Shown here: in pieces, positions 33,949 through 43,033 of the stretch
How the letters are laid out: every line of letters starts with the position of its first letter
Position numbering within the stretch: position 1 is the first letter of the stretch
From: Limoniibacter endophyticus
GTDB lineage: Bacteria; Pseudomonadota; Alphaproteobacteria; Rhizobiales; Rhizobiaceae
Direction: 5' to 3'
Length of the DNA stretch: 64,000 nucleotides
Assembly: GCF_014652835.1 (NCBI RefSeq)
Contig: NZ_BMZO01000006.1
Location: 239,153-303,152, forward strand
Translations under genes and position numbers: made by a program
Notes under the pieces: model-generated
What the model was told of the DNA's origin: nothing
What the model saw: only the letters and a program-made list of their open reading frames with translations
Databases searched by the model: none

Positions 33949-33974
33949 AAGCGTCGGGGAACCGGCGCTTTTTT
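33949..33974. terminator. Bidirectional intrinsic terminator
   Basis: Stem AAGCGTCGG / CCGGCGCTT with a 4-nt loop (one G-T pair), flanked by A-run on one side and T-run on the other. It serves the Tim44-domain gene (plus) and the convergent GNAT gene (minus). Confidence 0.8.
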
Positions 33975-34012
33975 CGTGTCATGGGTACCGGACAGATCTT
34001 GAGTCTATGTGA

Positions 34013-34891
34013 TCAGCTCAAGGCCTGCACGGAGAGGCCGTATACCCAAGGTTCGTCGGTCTTGCGATTGAGGAACGGGCGGCCTTTGGACATGGTGGTG
34101 ACCGTGTCGAAGACGCTGAGGCCGCAGGCCTGCAGGAACGTGACGAACGCGCCGTTGTTTTCGCGCGTGTCGACGCGGGCAAAGGCGCCTTTAAGCGTTT
34201 TCAGATGTGCGGCGACGAGATTGATGGCGTCGGCATCGTTCGATGCAACGATAGGGCCGATAACGTGGCCGCGCCCGAATTTGCGACAGAAGGCGTAGGC
34301 TTCGATCCGACCGTTTCGACGAATACCGAGAATGGACGCCTCGCGCGCCAGAATCATCAACGTGCGCACGCGTCCAGCTCCGAAGGCCCGTCCATCGAGC
34401 GCCTCGACTGCATCAAAATCTGCATGAGCGAGCGGGACGACCTCGCCCTCAATGGCAGGCGCCAGCGGGATTTCATTCGCGGCATCGCCTTGGCATTGGA
34501 AGACGGTGGCTTCCGTGTTGAAGCCTAGCGAGAGGTAGAGATTGACGGCGGGTCGCGTCGCGTTCAGCGCCAGATCGCGGTCGCCGCAGCGCTCCATGAT
34601 CTGTTCCATCAGCCAGCGACCGTTTCCTTGTGCCTGCGTGCGTGGAGAGGTGATGACCATGCCGATCGTTGCGAAGGTCTCACCATGAGGAAACCACATG
34701 GCGGTACCAAATACACGGCCGATGCCGTCAACGGCAACAATACCCTTGCCGGCTTCACGCAGCATGTCCCAGTCATGGGCGCGATGGGGCCAGCCGACGC
34801 CGATGGAAAGCGCATGCAAAAGCCCTACATCGACATCCGCTATGTCGCGCGAGGACAGCTCAAAAGATTGCAGACGTACGGAAGTTTGCAT
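34013..34891 (-). CDS. Double-GNAT N-acetyltransferase family protein
   Basis: 292 residues. The first GNAT domain covers about 30-130, with the acetyl-CoA loop region TSPRTQAQGNGRWLMEQIM. The second covers about 150-285, with KTLKGAFARVDTRENNGAF and the tail LQACGLSVFDTVTTMSKG. It shares WPHR-DW near residue 35 and the second-domain segment with the protein at 44041, so the two are paralogues. The acceptor is unknown; amine context nearby suggests an amine or amino acid. Divergent from the deacetylase operon at 35126. Confidence 0.8.
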   Translation of the reverse strand: MQTSVRLQSFELSSRDIADVDVGLLHALSIGVGWPHRAHDWDMLREAGKGIVAVDGIGRVFGTAMWFPHGETFATIGMVITSPRTQAQGNGRWLMEQIMERCGDRDLALNATRPAVNLYLSLGFNTEATVFQCQGDAANEIPLAPAIEGEVVPLAHADFDAVEALDGRAFGAGRVRTLMILAREASILGIRRNGRIEAYAFCRKFGRGHVIGPIVASNDADAINLVAAHLKTLKGAFARVDTRENNGAFVTFLQACGLSVFDTVTTMSKGRPFLNRKTDEPWVYGLSVQALS

Positions 34892-34973
34892 GGCTGGCTC
34901 ATGTCCTGTTGGGCCTGGTGACCCCTAAGCTGGCACCGACTAGTTTTTGCGATCCGGATGCCAAACGCAATGT

Positions 34974-34997
34974 GGCTCCAAACATATTGTTTGAGCC
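34974..34997. promoter_or_regulatory. Dyad in the GNAT/deacetylase divergent region
   Basis: GGCTC-c-AAACA, a 3-nt TAT centre, then TGTTTGAGCC: ten pairs with one bulged C. It lies between the divergent starts at 34891 and 35126, where a shared operator is expected. Confidence 0.4.
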
Positions 34998-35125
34998 AAG
35001 CTTTGCATGGCGCGCGCGGTAGTTTCCACTCCATAACTGCTCTCATTCGAAATCTTGCGCCAAACCGCTTCCGCTTTCGGCAGGGAAAGCTTTTCAGGCG
35101 ATCTAGTATAGGCTCAAGGTGCGAC

Positions 35126-36280
35126 ATGCGCACCGCGAGGAATGGTGTGCTGTCCGTGACTGTCGAAGACATACTTGCAAGGCTGGTTGGATTTCCCTCT
35201 GTCGTGGGAACGCCGAACGCACCCATCGTGAGGTGGATCGGCGATTATTGTCTCGAACATGGAGCGCAGGTTACGACACTGACCGGGCCGGAAGGCGACC
35301 GCGCCAATCTTTTTGCGACGATCGGGCCGCGCGACAGGCCGGGCTATATTCTCTCCGGCCATATGGATGTCGTTCCCGCCGGCGAACCGGAATGGTCCGC
35401 CGATCCGTTTGTGCTGCGTGCCGACGGCGATCGGCTCTATGGTCGTGGCACAAGCGATATGAAGGGCTTCCTCGCCTGCGCCCTTGCGGCGCTGCCAAAA
35501 ATCGCGGCGATGAACCTTGAGCAGCCAATCCATCTGGCTTTTTCCTATGACGAGGAGGCTGGCTGCCGTGGCGTTCCGCATTTGATCGCGGCATTGCCGG
35601 AGCTGTGCGCAACACCGGCAGGAGCTATCATAGGCGAGCCGAGCCGCATGCAGGCAGTGCGCGCGCACAAGGGCAAGGCTGCCGCGCGCCTCGAGGTGAT
35701 CGGCAAGTCCGGACACTCCTCGCGCCCCGATCTGGGTCTCAATGCCGTACATGCGATGGCAGGTGTCATCGCGCGTGCGGTCGCTTATGGCGAGTCCCTG
35801 GAGAACGGCCCGTTCGACGAGAACTTCGAGCCGCCTTACTCGTCTTTGCAGGTGGGGCTGATCTCCGGCGGGCAAGCGGTGAATATCATTCCCGACCGTT
35901 GTCATGCCGATATCGAAGTGCGTGGTGTTTCGGGCGTCTCGCCGACCTCTCTGCTTGAACCGGTGAGGGCGCATCTGGAGGCGCTTCGAGGCAAGGGTTT
36001 CCAGGTCGAATGGCAGCAGCTCTCGTCCTATCCGGCGCTCTCGCTCAATGTTGAAGCGCCGCTCGTTGATCTCATGCGCGATCTTACGGGCGCGGAACCC
36101 CTGGCCGCGGTGAGCTACGGGACAGAAGCCGGGCTTTTCCAGCAGGCGGGTATTGATTCCATCATCTGCGGCCCCGGTGACATAGGGCGGGCGCACAAGC
36201 CCGACGAGTTCATCGAGCGCGGCGAGCTTCAAGCCTGTCACCGGATGATTGAGGCGCTTGCCGTGCGGCTTGCAGTGTAA
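35126..36280 (+). CDS. argE: Acetylornithine deacetylase (ArgE)-type M20 peptidase
   Basis: 384 residues from ATG 35126, preceded by AAGGTG; the frame is open for 56 more codons upstream but that part has no family resemblance. The metal motif is [17 protein letters not shown] near residue 80 with [10 protein letters not shown] near 112; the catalytic Glu is in [12 protein letters not shown] near 143, and the lid domain has [12 protein letters not shown]. ArgE-type enzymes remove acetyl from N-acetylornithine or related N-acyl amino acids. Here it heads a catabolic operon to 41666, so an N-acyl amine or amino acid other than acetylornithine is possible. Confidence 0.82.
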   Translation: MRTARNGVLSVTVEDILARLVGFPSVVGTPNAPIVRWIGDYCLEHGAQVTTLTGPEGDRANLFATIGPRDRPGYILSGHMDVVPAGEPEWSADPFVLRADGDRLYGRGTSDMKGFLACALAALPKIAAMNLEQPIHLAFSYDEEAGCRGVPHLIAALPELCATPAGAIIGEPSRMQAVRAHKGKAAARLEVIGKSGHSSRPDLGLNAVHAMAGVIARAVAYGESLENGPFDENFEPPYSSLQVGLISGGQAVNIIPDRCHADIEVRGVSGVSPTSLLEPVRAHLEALRGKGFQVEWQQLSSYPALSLNVEAPLVDLMRDLTGAEPLAAVSYGTEAGLFQQAGIDSIICGPGDIGRAHKPDEFIERGELQACHRMIEALAVRLAV

Positions 36281-36294
36281 ACAATGGAGCAGAC

Positions 36295-37218
36295 ATGGTT
36301 TTTCTCTTTAACTCCGATGCAGCGCGCGCCGCGGTTTTTCGCGAAGCCTTCGAGCATGAGCTGCCGGACGTGGAGTTCGTGCATGGCGCTGAAAACGTTG
36401 ATCCGGAGAGGGTTCGCTATCTCCTGACCTGGGTCGCTCCGGACGACATTGCGAAATATTCCAATCTCGAAGTGCTTTTCTCTATCGGAGCGGGGGTCGA
36501 TCAATTCAAGCCGGGCAGTGTGCCGGCGCATCTGAAGCTCGTGCGAATGGTGGAAGATGGCATCGTACGTATGATGCAGGAATATGTGGCGCTGGGCGTC
36601 CTCTCCCTTCACCGTGAGACGATCGCCTATCGCGAGCATCAGAAGCAAGGCCTGTGGAAGGCAGTGCCCGTTCGTCAGGCGCATGAACGCCGCGTCGGCT
36701 TTCTTGGACGGGGCATGTTAGCGCAGGCTGCGATCGAACGCATAAAGCCATTCGGCTTTCCGATCTCAACGTGGAGTCGCTCGGCAAAGCATATTGATGG
36801 CGCGACCGGCTTTGATGGCATCGGCCAGCTCGACGCGTTTCTCGCGCAGTCCGACATTCTCGTCTGTCTTCTACCGCTGACCGACGAGACCCGCGGCATT
36901 CTGAACGCCGACCTTTTTTCGAAGTTGCCGCAGGGGGCAGCGCTGGTCCATGTCGGGCGTGGTCCGCAACTCGACCAGGAAGCGCTCATCGAAGCGCTCG
37001 ATTCCGGACAGCTTTCAGGCGCGGTGCTCGATGTGACCGATCCGGAGCCGCTGCCGCGCGAACATCCGCTCTGGGCGCATCCCAAAATATCGATCACGCC
37101 GCATATTGCCAGCGTCACCCAACCGCATACGGCAGCCAAGGCCGTCATCGAAAACATCCGGCGTCACCGTGCCGGGGAAGAACTGGTCGGTCTCATCGAC
37201 CGGACACGTGGATATTGA
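36295..37218 (+). CDS. D-2-hydroxyacid dehydrogenase, glyoxylate/hydroxypyruvate reductase A-like
   Basis: 307 residues. The NAD(P) motif [15 protein letters not shown] lies near residue 140. The catalytic triad is visible: Arg in [12 protein letters not shown], Glu in [12 protein letters not shown], and His in [11 protein letters not shown]. GhrA-like enzymes reduce glyoxylate or hydroxypyruvate with NAD(P)H. It lies 14 bp after the deacetylase gene and 19 bp before the cupin, within one operon. A two-carbon oxo-acid intermediate in the pathway is plausible. Confidence 0.82.
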   Translation: MVFLFNSDAARAAVFREAFEHELPDVEFVHGAENVDPERVRYLLTWVAPDDIAKYSNLEVLFSIGAGVDQFKPGSVPAHLKLVRMVEDGIVRMMQEYVALGVLSLHRETIAYREHQKQGLWKAVPVRQAHERRVGFLGRGMLAQAAIERIKPFGFPISTWSRSAKHIDGATGFDGIGQLDAFLAQSDILVCLLPLTDETRGILNADLFSKLPQGAALVHVGRGPQLDQEALIEALDSGQLSGAVLDVTDPEPLPREHPLWAHPKISITPHIASVTQPHTAAKAVIENIRRHRAGEELVGLIDRTRGY

Positions 37219-37237
37219 AACTCTAGAGGAAAATGAA

Positions 37238-37594
37238 ATGTCGCTTCTCGTCAAAATCGACCCGAACCCCACCTTCGAGCCAAAAGCTGCGCTGCCGACC
37301 CCGGACCGCCTGATCTCCGGCAATCCCTCCTTCAAGACCTGGGCGCAGGATGATTCCCGCGATGAAAAGGTCAAGACCGGCATCTGGGAAGCAACGCCCG
37401 GCGAAACGCATTCAATCAAGGGCACGATGTTCGAATTCTGCCACATCCTCGAAGGGCATGTAGAAATCGAGGAAAAGGACGGTGCAACGCAGACCTTCAA
37501 GGCAGGGGACAGCTTTGTCATGAAGCCTGGCTTCGTTGGCGTATGGCGTACGATCGAAACCGTGCGCAAGATCTACGTTTGCGTCTACGACTGA
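37238..37594 (+). CDS. Small cupin-domain protein
   Basis: 118 residues from ATG 37238, with TAGAGGA upstream. One beta-barrel cupin domain of the ureidoglycine-aminohydrolase-like/DUF861 type: motif 1 near ATPGETHSIKGTMFEF, then FCHILEGHVEIEEKDG, and motif 2 in FKAGDSFVMKPGFVGVW. Metal-binding His residues are few, so catalysis is uncertain; it could bind a small ligand or an aldehyde intermediate. Confidence 0.78.
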   Translation: MSLLVKIDPNPTFEPKAALPTPDRLISGNPSFKTWAQDDSRDEKVKTGIWEATPGETHSIKGTMFEFCHILEGHVEIEEKDGATQTFKAGDSFVMKPGFVGVWRTIETVRKIYVCVYD

Positions 37595-37616
37595 TCTCAG
37601 AGCTTGCAAGCCGGTT

Positions 37617-37643
37617 GCCCGCCTTCCCTGAAGGAGGGTGGGC
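37617..37643 (+). terminator. Intra-operon hairpin
   Basis: Arms GCCCGCCTTCC and GGAGGGTGGGC pair over 11 positions, two of them G-U, with a 5-nt loop. It sits in the 90-bp gap between the cupin and aldehyde dehydrogenase genes. No T-run, so partial termination or mRNA processing is more likely. Confidence 0.4.
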
Positions 37644-37684
37644 GCTCGGCTAGTGCGCTGAATATTGACAGCACGAGGTGTTCC

Positions 37685-39148
37685 ATGAGTTTGAGCTTCG
37701 ATCCGGAAAAGCTCGCCCTACCTTTCTACCATTTCATCGATGGTGAACGGGTTGCCGCGAGCGGCGGGCTGGAAATGCGTCGCCCTTCCGACGACCGCGT
37801 ATTCGGCGATTGTCCGGTGGCGGACGAGGCGTTGGTGGACCGCGCCGTGCAAGCTGCGAAGAAGGCGGCGAAGATAAGCGGCTGGGCGGATGCGCGCCCG
37901 CGCGAGCGTGTGAAGGCTATGCAGCGTTGGGCTGATCTGATGGAGGAGAATGCGCTGGAGCTGGCACAGCTCGAAGCCGTTTCCTCTACCCGGCCTATCG
38001 CCCAGCTGATCGAAGGCGATATTGCCGTCACGGCGGAGCAGATACGCTTCTTCGCAGAATTTGCCGACAAGGAAGGCTCGGACGTCGTGCCGACGAGCAC
38101 GAATAGCTTCGGCATGACGTTGACAGAACCCTACGGCGTCGTCGGCGCGATCACGCCGTGGAATTTCCCGATATCCATGGCCGGCTGGAAGCTTGGCCCG
38201 GCGCTCGCGGCTGGTAATGCGGTGGTGCTGAAACCATCCGAGATGACGCCGTTCTCGACGCTCTACATGGCGGAATTGGCGATCAAGGCGGGTATTCCGG
38301 CTGGTATGATCAACATCGTTCTCGGCGATGGACCGACGACCGGTAATGCGATCACCGGTCATCCGGATATTTCCAAGGTGAGCTTCACCGGATCGACCGG
38401 CGCTGGTGCTGCCATCATGCAGAACATCGCTCGCACCGGCATCAAGCCGATGACGCTGGAGCTGGGTGGCAAGAGTCCGCAGGTCGTCTTTGCCGATGCC
38501 GACCTTGATTTGGCTGCTGCCGCGATTTCGCGCGGGATTCTCGCCAATGCGGGGCAGGCCTGCGTTGCAGGGTCGCGTCTGATTGTTGAAGCGAAGTTTG
38601 CCGAAGCTCTTTCGGAGGCGATCGTGCGGCATATGCAGAATATCCGGCCCGGCGTGACCTGGGACGAGGCCACACATTATTCGCCGATCATTTCCCGCCG
38701 CCAGATCGGGCGCATCGATTCCATCGTGCAGGCCAGCATTCGTGACGGCGCCGAATGCATCACCGGTGGAGCGATCATGGACCGGGAGGGCTATTTCTAT
38801 ACGCCCACACTGTTGCGCGTTACGGACGACAAATCCCCGGCTGTGACAGAGGAAATCTTTGGCCCGGTCCTGACGATGCAAACCTTCGAGACCGAGGAGG
38901 AGGCGTTGACGCTGGCTGACCACCCGATCTACGGCCTCGCCGCCGGTCTCTTCACCCGCGATCTGTCACGCGCAATCCGGTTCACCAAAGCGTTGCAGGC
39001 GGGGACGATATGGGTGAACCGCTACGGCCGATCCCGCGACCATATCCTTCCGACCGGCGGCTACAAGAGTTCCGGTATCGGTAAGGATCTAGGGCGCGAG
39101 GCCTATCTCGCCAACCGAAAATCAAAAAGCGTTCTGATCGATCTCTGA
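37685..39148 (+). CDS. Aldehyde dehydrogenase, PuuC/BetB-like
   Basis: 487 residues from ATG 37685 (MSLSFDPEKLALP). NAD-binding segment ITPWNFPISMAGWKLGPAL near 155, the Glu in LELGGKSPQVVFADAD near 255, and the catalytic Cys in NAGQACVAGSRLIVE near 289. The C-terminal end is PTGGYKSSGIGKDLG. It belongs to the gamma-glutamyl-aminobutyraldehyde / betaine-aldehyde subgroup. It would oxidise the aldehyde formed by an amine oxidase or transaminase such as those at 41739 or 44885. Confidence 0.85.
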   Translation: MSLSFDPEKLALPFYHFIDGERVAASGGLEMRRPSDDRVFGDCPVADEALVDRAVQAAKKAAKISGWADARPRERVKAMQRWADLMEENALELAQLEAVSSTRPIAQLIEGDIAVTAEQIRFFAEFADKEGSDVVPTSTNSFGMTLTEPYGVVGAITPWNFPISMAGWKLGPALAAGNAVVLKPSEMTPFSTLYMAELAIKAGIPAGMINIVLGDGPTTGNAITGHPDISKVSFTGSTGAGAAIMQNIARTGIKPMTLELGGKSPQVVFADADLDLAAAAISRGILANAGQACVAGSRLIVEAKFAEALSEAIVRHMQNIRPGVTWDEATHYSPIISRRQIGRIDSIVQASIRDGAECITGGAIMDREGYFYTPTLLRVTDDKSPAVTEEIFGPVLTMQTFETEEEALTLADHPIYGLAAGLFTRDLSRAIRFTKALQAGTIWVNRYGRSRDHILPTGGYKSSGIGKDLGREAYLANRKSKSVLIDL

Positions 39149-39158
39149 GGGAAGAATA

Positions 39159-40199
39159 ATGAAGACATATTCCATCGCGCTCATTCCGGGTGACGGCATT
39201 GGCCTCGACGTGACCGACGCAGCCTGGACTGTTTTGCAAAAGGCAGCGGATAAGCGTGGCTTCGGGCTTGACGGCACCACGTTCCCCTGGTCCTGCAAGT
39301 TCTATCACGAGACGGGCGCCATGATGCCGGCGGACGGCATCGAGACATTGCGCAAGTTCGACTCCATCTATCTTGGCGCTGTCGGCTGGCCGGCAGAGGT
39401 GCCGGATTCGGTGTCGCTGCACGGCCTACTTCTGCCTATTCGCAAAGCCTTCGTCCAATACGCCAATATCCGTCCGCACCGGATGCTGAAAGGCGTCGAA
39501 GGTCCGCTGAAGAAGACCGAGTTTGACATTCTTTGTATCCGTGAAAACACGGAGGGCGAGTATTCCGGTGCTGGTGGGCGCGTCCATGTGGGAACGGCTG
39601 ACGAAGTAGCGGTGGAAACTTCCGTGTTCACCCGCAAGGGCGTAGAGCGCATCCTTCGCTTCGGATTCGAGCAGGCGCGCGCGCGCCGCAAGAAGCTTGC
39701 CTCCATCACCAAGTCGAATGCCCAGAAGTACTCGATGGTTTTCTGGGACGAGGTGACGCGTGAGCTCTCGAAGGAGTATCCGGATGTCGAAGTTTCGCAT
39801 TACCATATTGATGCAATGACGGCTCGCATGGTCATGGCGCCGGAAACGCTGGATGTAGTGGTAGCGTCCAACCTGTTCGGCGATATCCTGACTGATCTGG
39901 GGGCTGCCATTCAAGGCGGCCTGGGTTTCGCCGCTTCGGCCAATATCAACCCGGATCGCACTGCGCCCTCAATGTTCGAGCCGGTGCATGGCTCTGCGCC
40001 TGACATCGCTCATCTGAAGATCGCCAACCCGATTGCCGCGGTCTGGTCCGGCGCGATGATGCTGGAGCATCTGGGCGAAGCCGAGGCTGCAGGGGATGTG
40101 ATGGCTGCTATCGAAGCAGCGACAGGGCAAGGCATTGGTACCGTACCGGGTAAGGACAGGACCGATGCTATCACCAATGCCATTCTGGCCGCTCTCTGA
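39159..40199 (+). CDS. Tartrate/isopropylmalate-type decarboxylating dehydrogenase
   Basis: 346 residues of the isocitrate/isopropylmalate dehydrogenase fold. The N-terminus is IALIPGDGIGLDVTDAAW; the substrate loop is ILCIRENTEGEYSGAGGRVH near 125; the metal and NAD signature NLFGDILTDLGAAIQGGLGF is near 230. The subgroup resembles tartrate dehydrogenase (TtuC), which oxidises tartrate or D-malate with NAD+ and Mn2+. It lies 10 bp after the aldehyde dehydrogenase. Confidence 0.83.
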   Translation: MKTYSIALIPGDGIGLDVTDAAWTVLQKAADKRGFGLDGTTFPWSCKFYHETGAMMPADGIETLRKFDSIYLGAVGWPAEVPDSVSLHGLLLPIRKAFVQYANIRPHRMLKGVEGPLKKTEFDILCIRENTEGEYSGAGGRVHVGTADEVAVETSVFTRKGVERILRFGFEQARARRKKLASITKSNAQKYSMVFWDEVTRELSKEYPDVEVSHYHIDAMTARMVMAPETLDVVVASNLFGDILTDLGAAIQGGLGFAASANINPDRTAPSMFEPVHGSAPDIAHLKIANPIAAVWSGAMMLEHLGEAEAAGDVMAAIEAATGQGIGTVPGKDRTDAITNAILAAL

Positions 40200-40211
40200 G
40201 GAAGAAAGACG

Positions 40212-41666
40212 ATGAACTTGAAAGACAACGCGCTTTTCCGCGAACAGGGTTTGATCGGTGGCGAGTGGATCGCAGCCCGGTCGGCCAAGACGGTCGATGT
40301 CATCGACCCAGCGACCCAGCAGGTGCTCGGCACGATCCCGGATATGGGAAACACCGAAACAAGGGCCGCAATCGAGGCCGCCAGCAAAGCCTTCAAGCTA
40401 TGGAAGAAGAAGACGCATGCCGAGCGTGCAGCGCTTCTGGAAGCCTGGTATGGGCTGATGATGCAACATGAGAAGGACCTTGCTCTGCTTCTGACACACG
40501 AGCAGGGTAAGCCGCTCAGTGAAGCGATTGGCGAAATTCGCTATGGCGCCTCCTTCGTCAAGTGGTTTGCCGAAGAGGCACGTCGCATTGGCGGCGGCAC
40601 GATCCCGTCGCCGACGCCGGATCGCCGCATTCTTGTTCTGAAGGAAGCGGTTGGCGTTTGCGGCATCATCACGCCGTGGAACTTCCCGAACGCGATGATC
40701 ACGCGCAAGGTCGCACCGGCTCTGGCGGCGGGCTGCACGGTCGTTATCAAGCCATCGGAGTTCACGCCATATTCCGCACTGGCCCTTGGCGTTCTGGCGG
40801 AACGCGCAGGTATTCCGGCCGGTGTCATCAACATCGTTACCGGTATGCCGACGGAGATCGGCAATGAACTGATGGCAAACGAGACGGTACGCAAGATTTC
40901 CTTTACGGGATCCACCCGCGTCGGAGCGTTGCTGATGCGCGGGTCGTCCGACTCGATCAAGCGCCTGAGCCTCGAACTTGGCGGCAATGCGCCGTTCATC
41001 ATATTCGATGATGCCGATCTCGATCAGGCGGTGGAGGGCGCAATCGCTTCGAAGTTCCGCAATGGCGGCCAGACCTGCGTCTGCTCCAATCGTATTCTCG
41101 TTCAGGATGGCATTTACGATGCTTTTGCCGAAAAGCTGGCGACACGCGTTTCTGGCATGAAGGTCGGCGTCGGGACCGACGAGGGCGTTGCCATCGGGCC
41201 GATGATCAATGCTGCCGCTATCGACAAGATCGAGCGCCACCTGGCGGACGCGGTGTCGAAGGGCGCGCGCATCCTTTCGCAGGCCGCGGAGATGCCCGAA
41301 GGCAGGCAGTTCGCCAGGCCCACCGTGCTGGGGGACGCCACGACCGATATGCTGCTCGCCTCGGAAGAAACTTTCGGCCCGGTTGCGCCGCTCTTCCGCT
41401 TCAAGACCGAAGAAGAAGCCATCGAGATTGCCAATGGTACGCCATTCGGTCTTGCAGCTTATTTCTATACGCAGAATCTCGCCCGCTCCTGGCGCGTCGG
41501 TGAAGCATTGGAATTCGGTATGGTGGGCCTTAATACCGGCCTCATCTCGACGGAAGTGGCGCCCTTTGGCGGCGTCAAGCAATCGGGCATGGGCCGCGAA
41601 GGCTCGCAACTGGGCATCGAGGAGTATCTCGAGGTCAAGACGCTGCATGTCGGCGGTCTCGGTTGA
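40212..41666 (+). CDS. NAD(P)-dependent succinate-semialdehyde dehydrogenase-like protein
   Basis: 484 residues. ITPWNFPNAMITRKVAPAL near 155, Glu in LELGGNAPFIIFDDAD near 255, catalytic Cys in NGGQTCVCSNRI near 289, and the C-terminal VAPFGGVKQSGMGREG of GabD. It oxidises succinate semialdehyde to succinate, linking GABA or 4-carbon amine breakdown to the TCA cycle. Last gene of the 35126-41666 operon, followed by a strong terminator. Confidence 0.88.
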   Translation: MNLKDNALFREQGLIGGEWIAARSAKTVDVIDPATQQVLGTIPDMGNTETRAAIEAASKAFKLWKKKTHAERAALLEAWYGLMMQHEKDLALLLTHEQGKPLSEAIGEIRYGASFVKWFAEEARRIGGGTIPSPTPDRRILVLKEAVGVCGIITPWNFPNAMITRKVAPALAAGCTVVIKPSEFTPYSALALGVLAERAGIPAGVINIVTGMPTEIGNELMANETVRKISFTGSTRVGALLMRGSSDSIKRLSLELGGNAPFIIFDDADLDQAVEGAIASKFRNGGQTCVCSNRILVQDGIYDAFAEKLATRVSGMKVGVGTDEGVAIGPMINAAAIDKIERHLADAVSKGARILSQAAEMPEGRQFARPTVLGDATTDMLLASEETFGPVAPLFRFKTEEEAIEIANGTPFGLAAYFYTQNLARSWRVGEALEFGMVGLNTGLISTEVAPFGGVKQSGMGREGSQLGIEEYLEVKTLHVGGLG

Positions 41667-41685
41667 GCGCAAGCTCCATAAACAA

Positions 41686-41713
41686 AAAAAGAGGTCTCTG
41701 GAGACCTCTTTTT
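41686..41713. terminator. Bidirectional intrinsic terminator
   Basis: A perfect 13-bp stem AAAAAGAGGTCTC / GAGACCTCTTTTT with a 2-nt loop and A/T runs on both sides. It separates the plus-strand operon from the minus-strand oxidase. Confidence 0.92.
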
Positions 41714-41738
41714 GCCTAGGCGTATTTTACGCCTGATA

Positions 41739-43016
41739 TTACTGGATCTTGTCCAGGAACTTGTAATACATACCGACGATGGGCAGGAACCACGGCTTGC
41801 CGGAGTAGCCTGCAATTGTAGGCCATTCGAGACCATCGATGGGGTTCTTCCTGCCCCGGCCCATGATCTCGTCGGCGAGGAAAATGCCCATCTGCGTCGA
41901 CATCTGTGCGCCATGGCCTGAATAACCCATGGCGAACCAGACACCATCGGCATAGCCCGCGCGCGGGAAACGATCCTGTGTCATATCGACAAGACCGCCC
42001 CAGCAATAGTCGATCTCCACATTGGCAAGATGCGGAAAGAGCTGCGTCAGGCCGGCGCGCAGGATTTCGCCGCTCCTGGAATCCGAACGCTGGTCGGATG
42101 TGGCGGAAAAGCGTGCTCGACCGCCGAAGATCATGCGATTATCGGGCGCAAGGCGGAAGTAATTGCCGATGTTCATCGAGGTGACATAAGTGCGGTTACC
42201 GGGCATCGTCGCGGCGATTTCAGCCTCGGTGAGAGGACGTGTGGCGATGATGAAGCTGCCGACCGGAATAATGCGCCGACGGAAATAGGGAAAGCTTTCG
42301 GTCGTGTAGGCGCCGGTCGCGAGGATCACGTCCTTGGCCGACACGATACCGCGCGGCGTGACGAGTTCTGTCTTGCCCGCGAGCTGACGACGCTCCGTCA
42401 CAAGCGTGTTCTCGAAGATCAGCGCGCCATGCCGGACTGCTGCTGCTGCCAGGCCGGTGACATAGCGGCCCATGTGCATCATCGCGCTCTTCTTTGAAAG
42501 CATCGCACCATGGAAGGAGTTCGACCCTACTTCGTTCTTCAACTCCTCGCGGCGCAGAAGGGCAGTGTCCGGATCGACCTCGCGGTTCACGACTTCGAAA
42601 TTTTTCGCAATCGATTCGTAATGCGCAGGCTTGGAAGCGAGTTTCAGCTTGCCGGCGCGACGGAAGGCGCAATCGATGTTTTCTTCAGCAATGATGCGCT
42701 CGATGGAATCGATCGAGGCGTCATAGGCACGGTAGAGCATCTTGGCGCGCTCTGCGCCAAGATGCGATTTTGCTGCGACGAAGCTATGTGCGACCCCATT
42801 GTTGAGATGGCCGCCATTGCGCCCGGAAGCGCCAGAGCCGACAGTCCCGCCCTCCAGCACAATGACTTTGACTCCCTCTCTGGCCAGTCGAAGCGCGGCG
42901 GAGAGGCCGGTGAAGCCCGCGCCGATAATCGCGACGTCGTAATGACCTTCGACCGAGCCGGTTTGGCCGCCGGTAAAGGGAGGGGTGGTATCATGCCAGT
43001 AGGGCTTGAACTGCAT
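41739..43016 (-). CDS. FAD-dependent oxidoreductase, gamma-glutamylputrescine oxidase (PuuB)-like
   Basis: 425 residues of the DAO fold. The N-terminal FAD motif VAIIGAGFTGLSAALRLARE is near residue 30, preceded by WHDTTPPFTGGQTG, which is typical of PuuB-like proteins. GASGRNGGHLNNG binds flavin near 60; the C-terminal GYSGHGAQMSTQMG closes the site. It oxidises a primary or secondary amine to an aldehyde with H2O2 release. It lies 17 bp downstream of the HAD gene at 43034, forming a two-gene minus-strand unit. Confidence 0.82.
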   Translation of the reverse strand: MQFKPYWHDTTPPFTGGQTGSVEGHYDVAIIGAGFTGLSAALRLAREGVKVIVLEGGTVGSGASGRNGGHLNNGVAHSFVAAKSHLGAERAKMLYRAYDASIDSIERIIAEENIDCAFRRAGKLKLASKPAHYESIAKNFEVVNREVDPDTALLRREELKNEVGSNSFHGAMLSKKSAMMHMGRYVTGLAAAAVRHGALIFENTLVTERRQLAGKTELVTPRGIVSAKDVILATGAYTTESFPYFRRRIIPVGSFIIATRPLTEAEIAATMPGNRTYVTSMNIGNYFRLAPDNRMIFGGRARFSATSDQRSDSRSGEILRAGLTQLFPHLANVEIDYCWGGLVDMTQDRFPRAGYADGVWFAMGYSGHGAQMSTQMGIFLADEIMGRGRKNPIDGLEWPTIAGYSGKPWFLPIVGMYYKFLDKIQ

Positions 43017-43033
43017 TGTATCTCAACCTTCGA

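Noticed and set aside
34958..35125. 56-codon N-terminal extension of the ArgE-like frame
   Set aside because: No family similarity, overlaps the dyad at 34974, and the start at 35126 has its own ribosome site.
37718..38923. 401-codon open frame opposite the PuuC-like gene
   Set aside because: Antisense shadow; Arg/His-rich sequence unlike a folded protein.
40398..41672. 424-codon open frame opposite the GabD-like gene
   Set aside because: Antisense shadow of a clear aldehyde dehydrogenase; no ribosome site or motifs.
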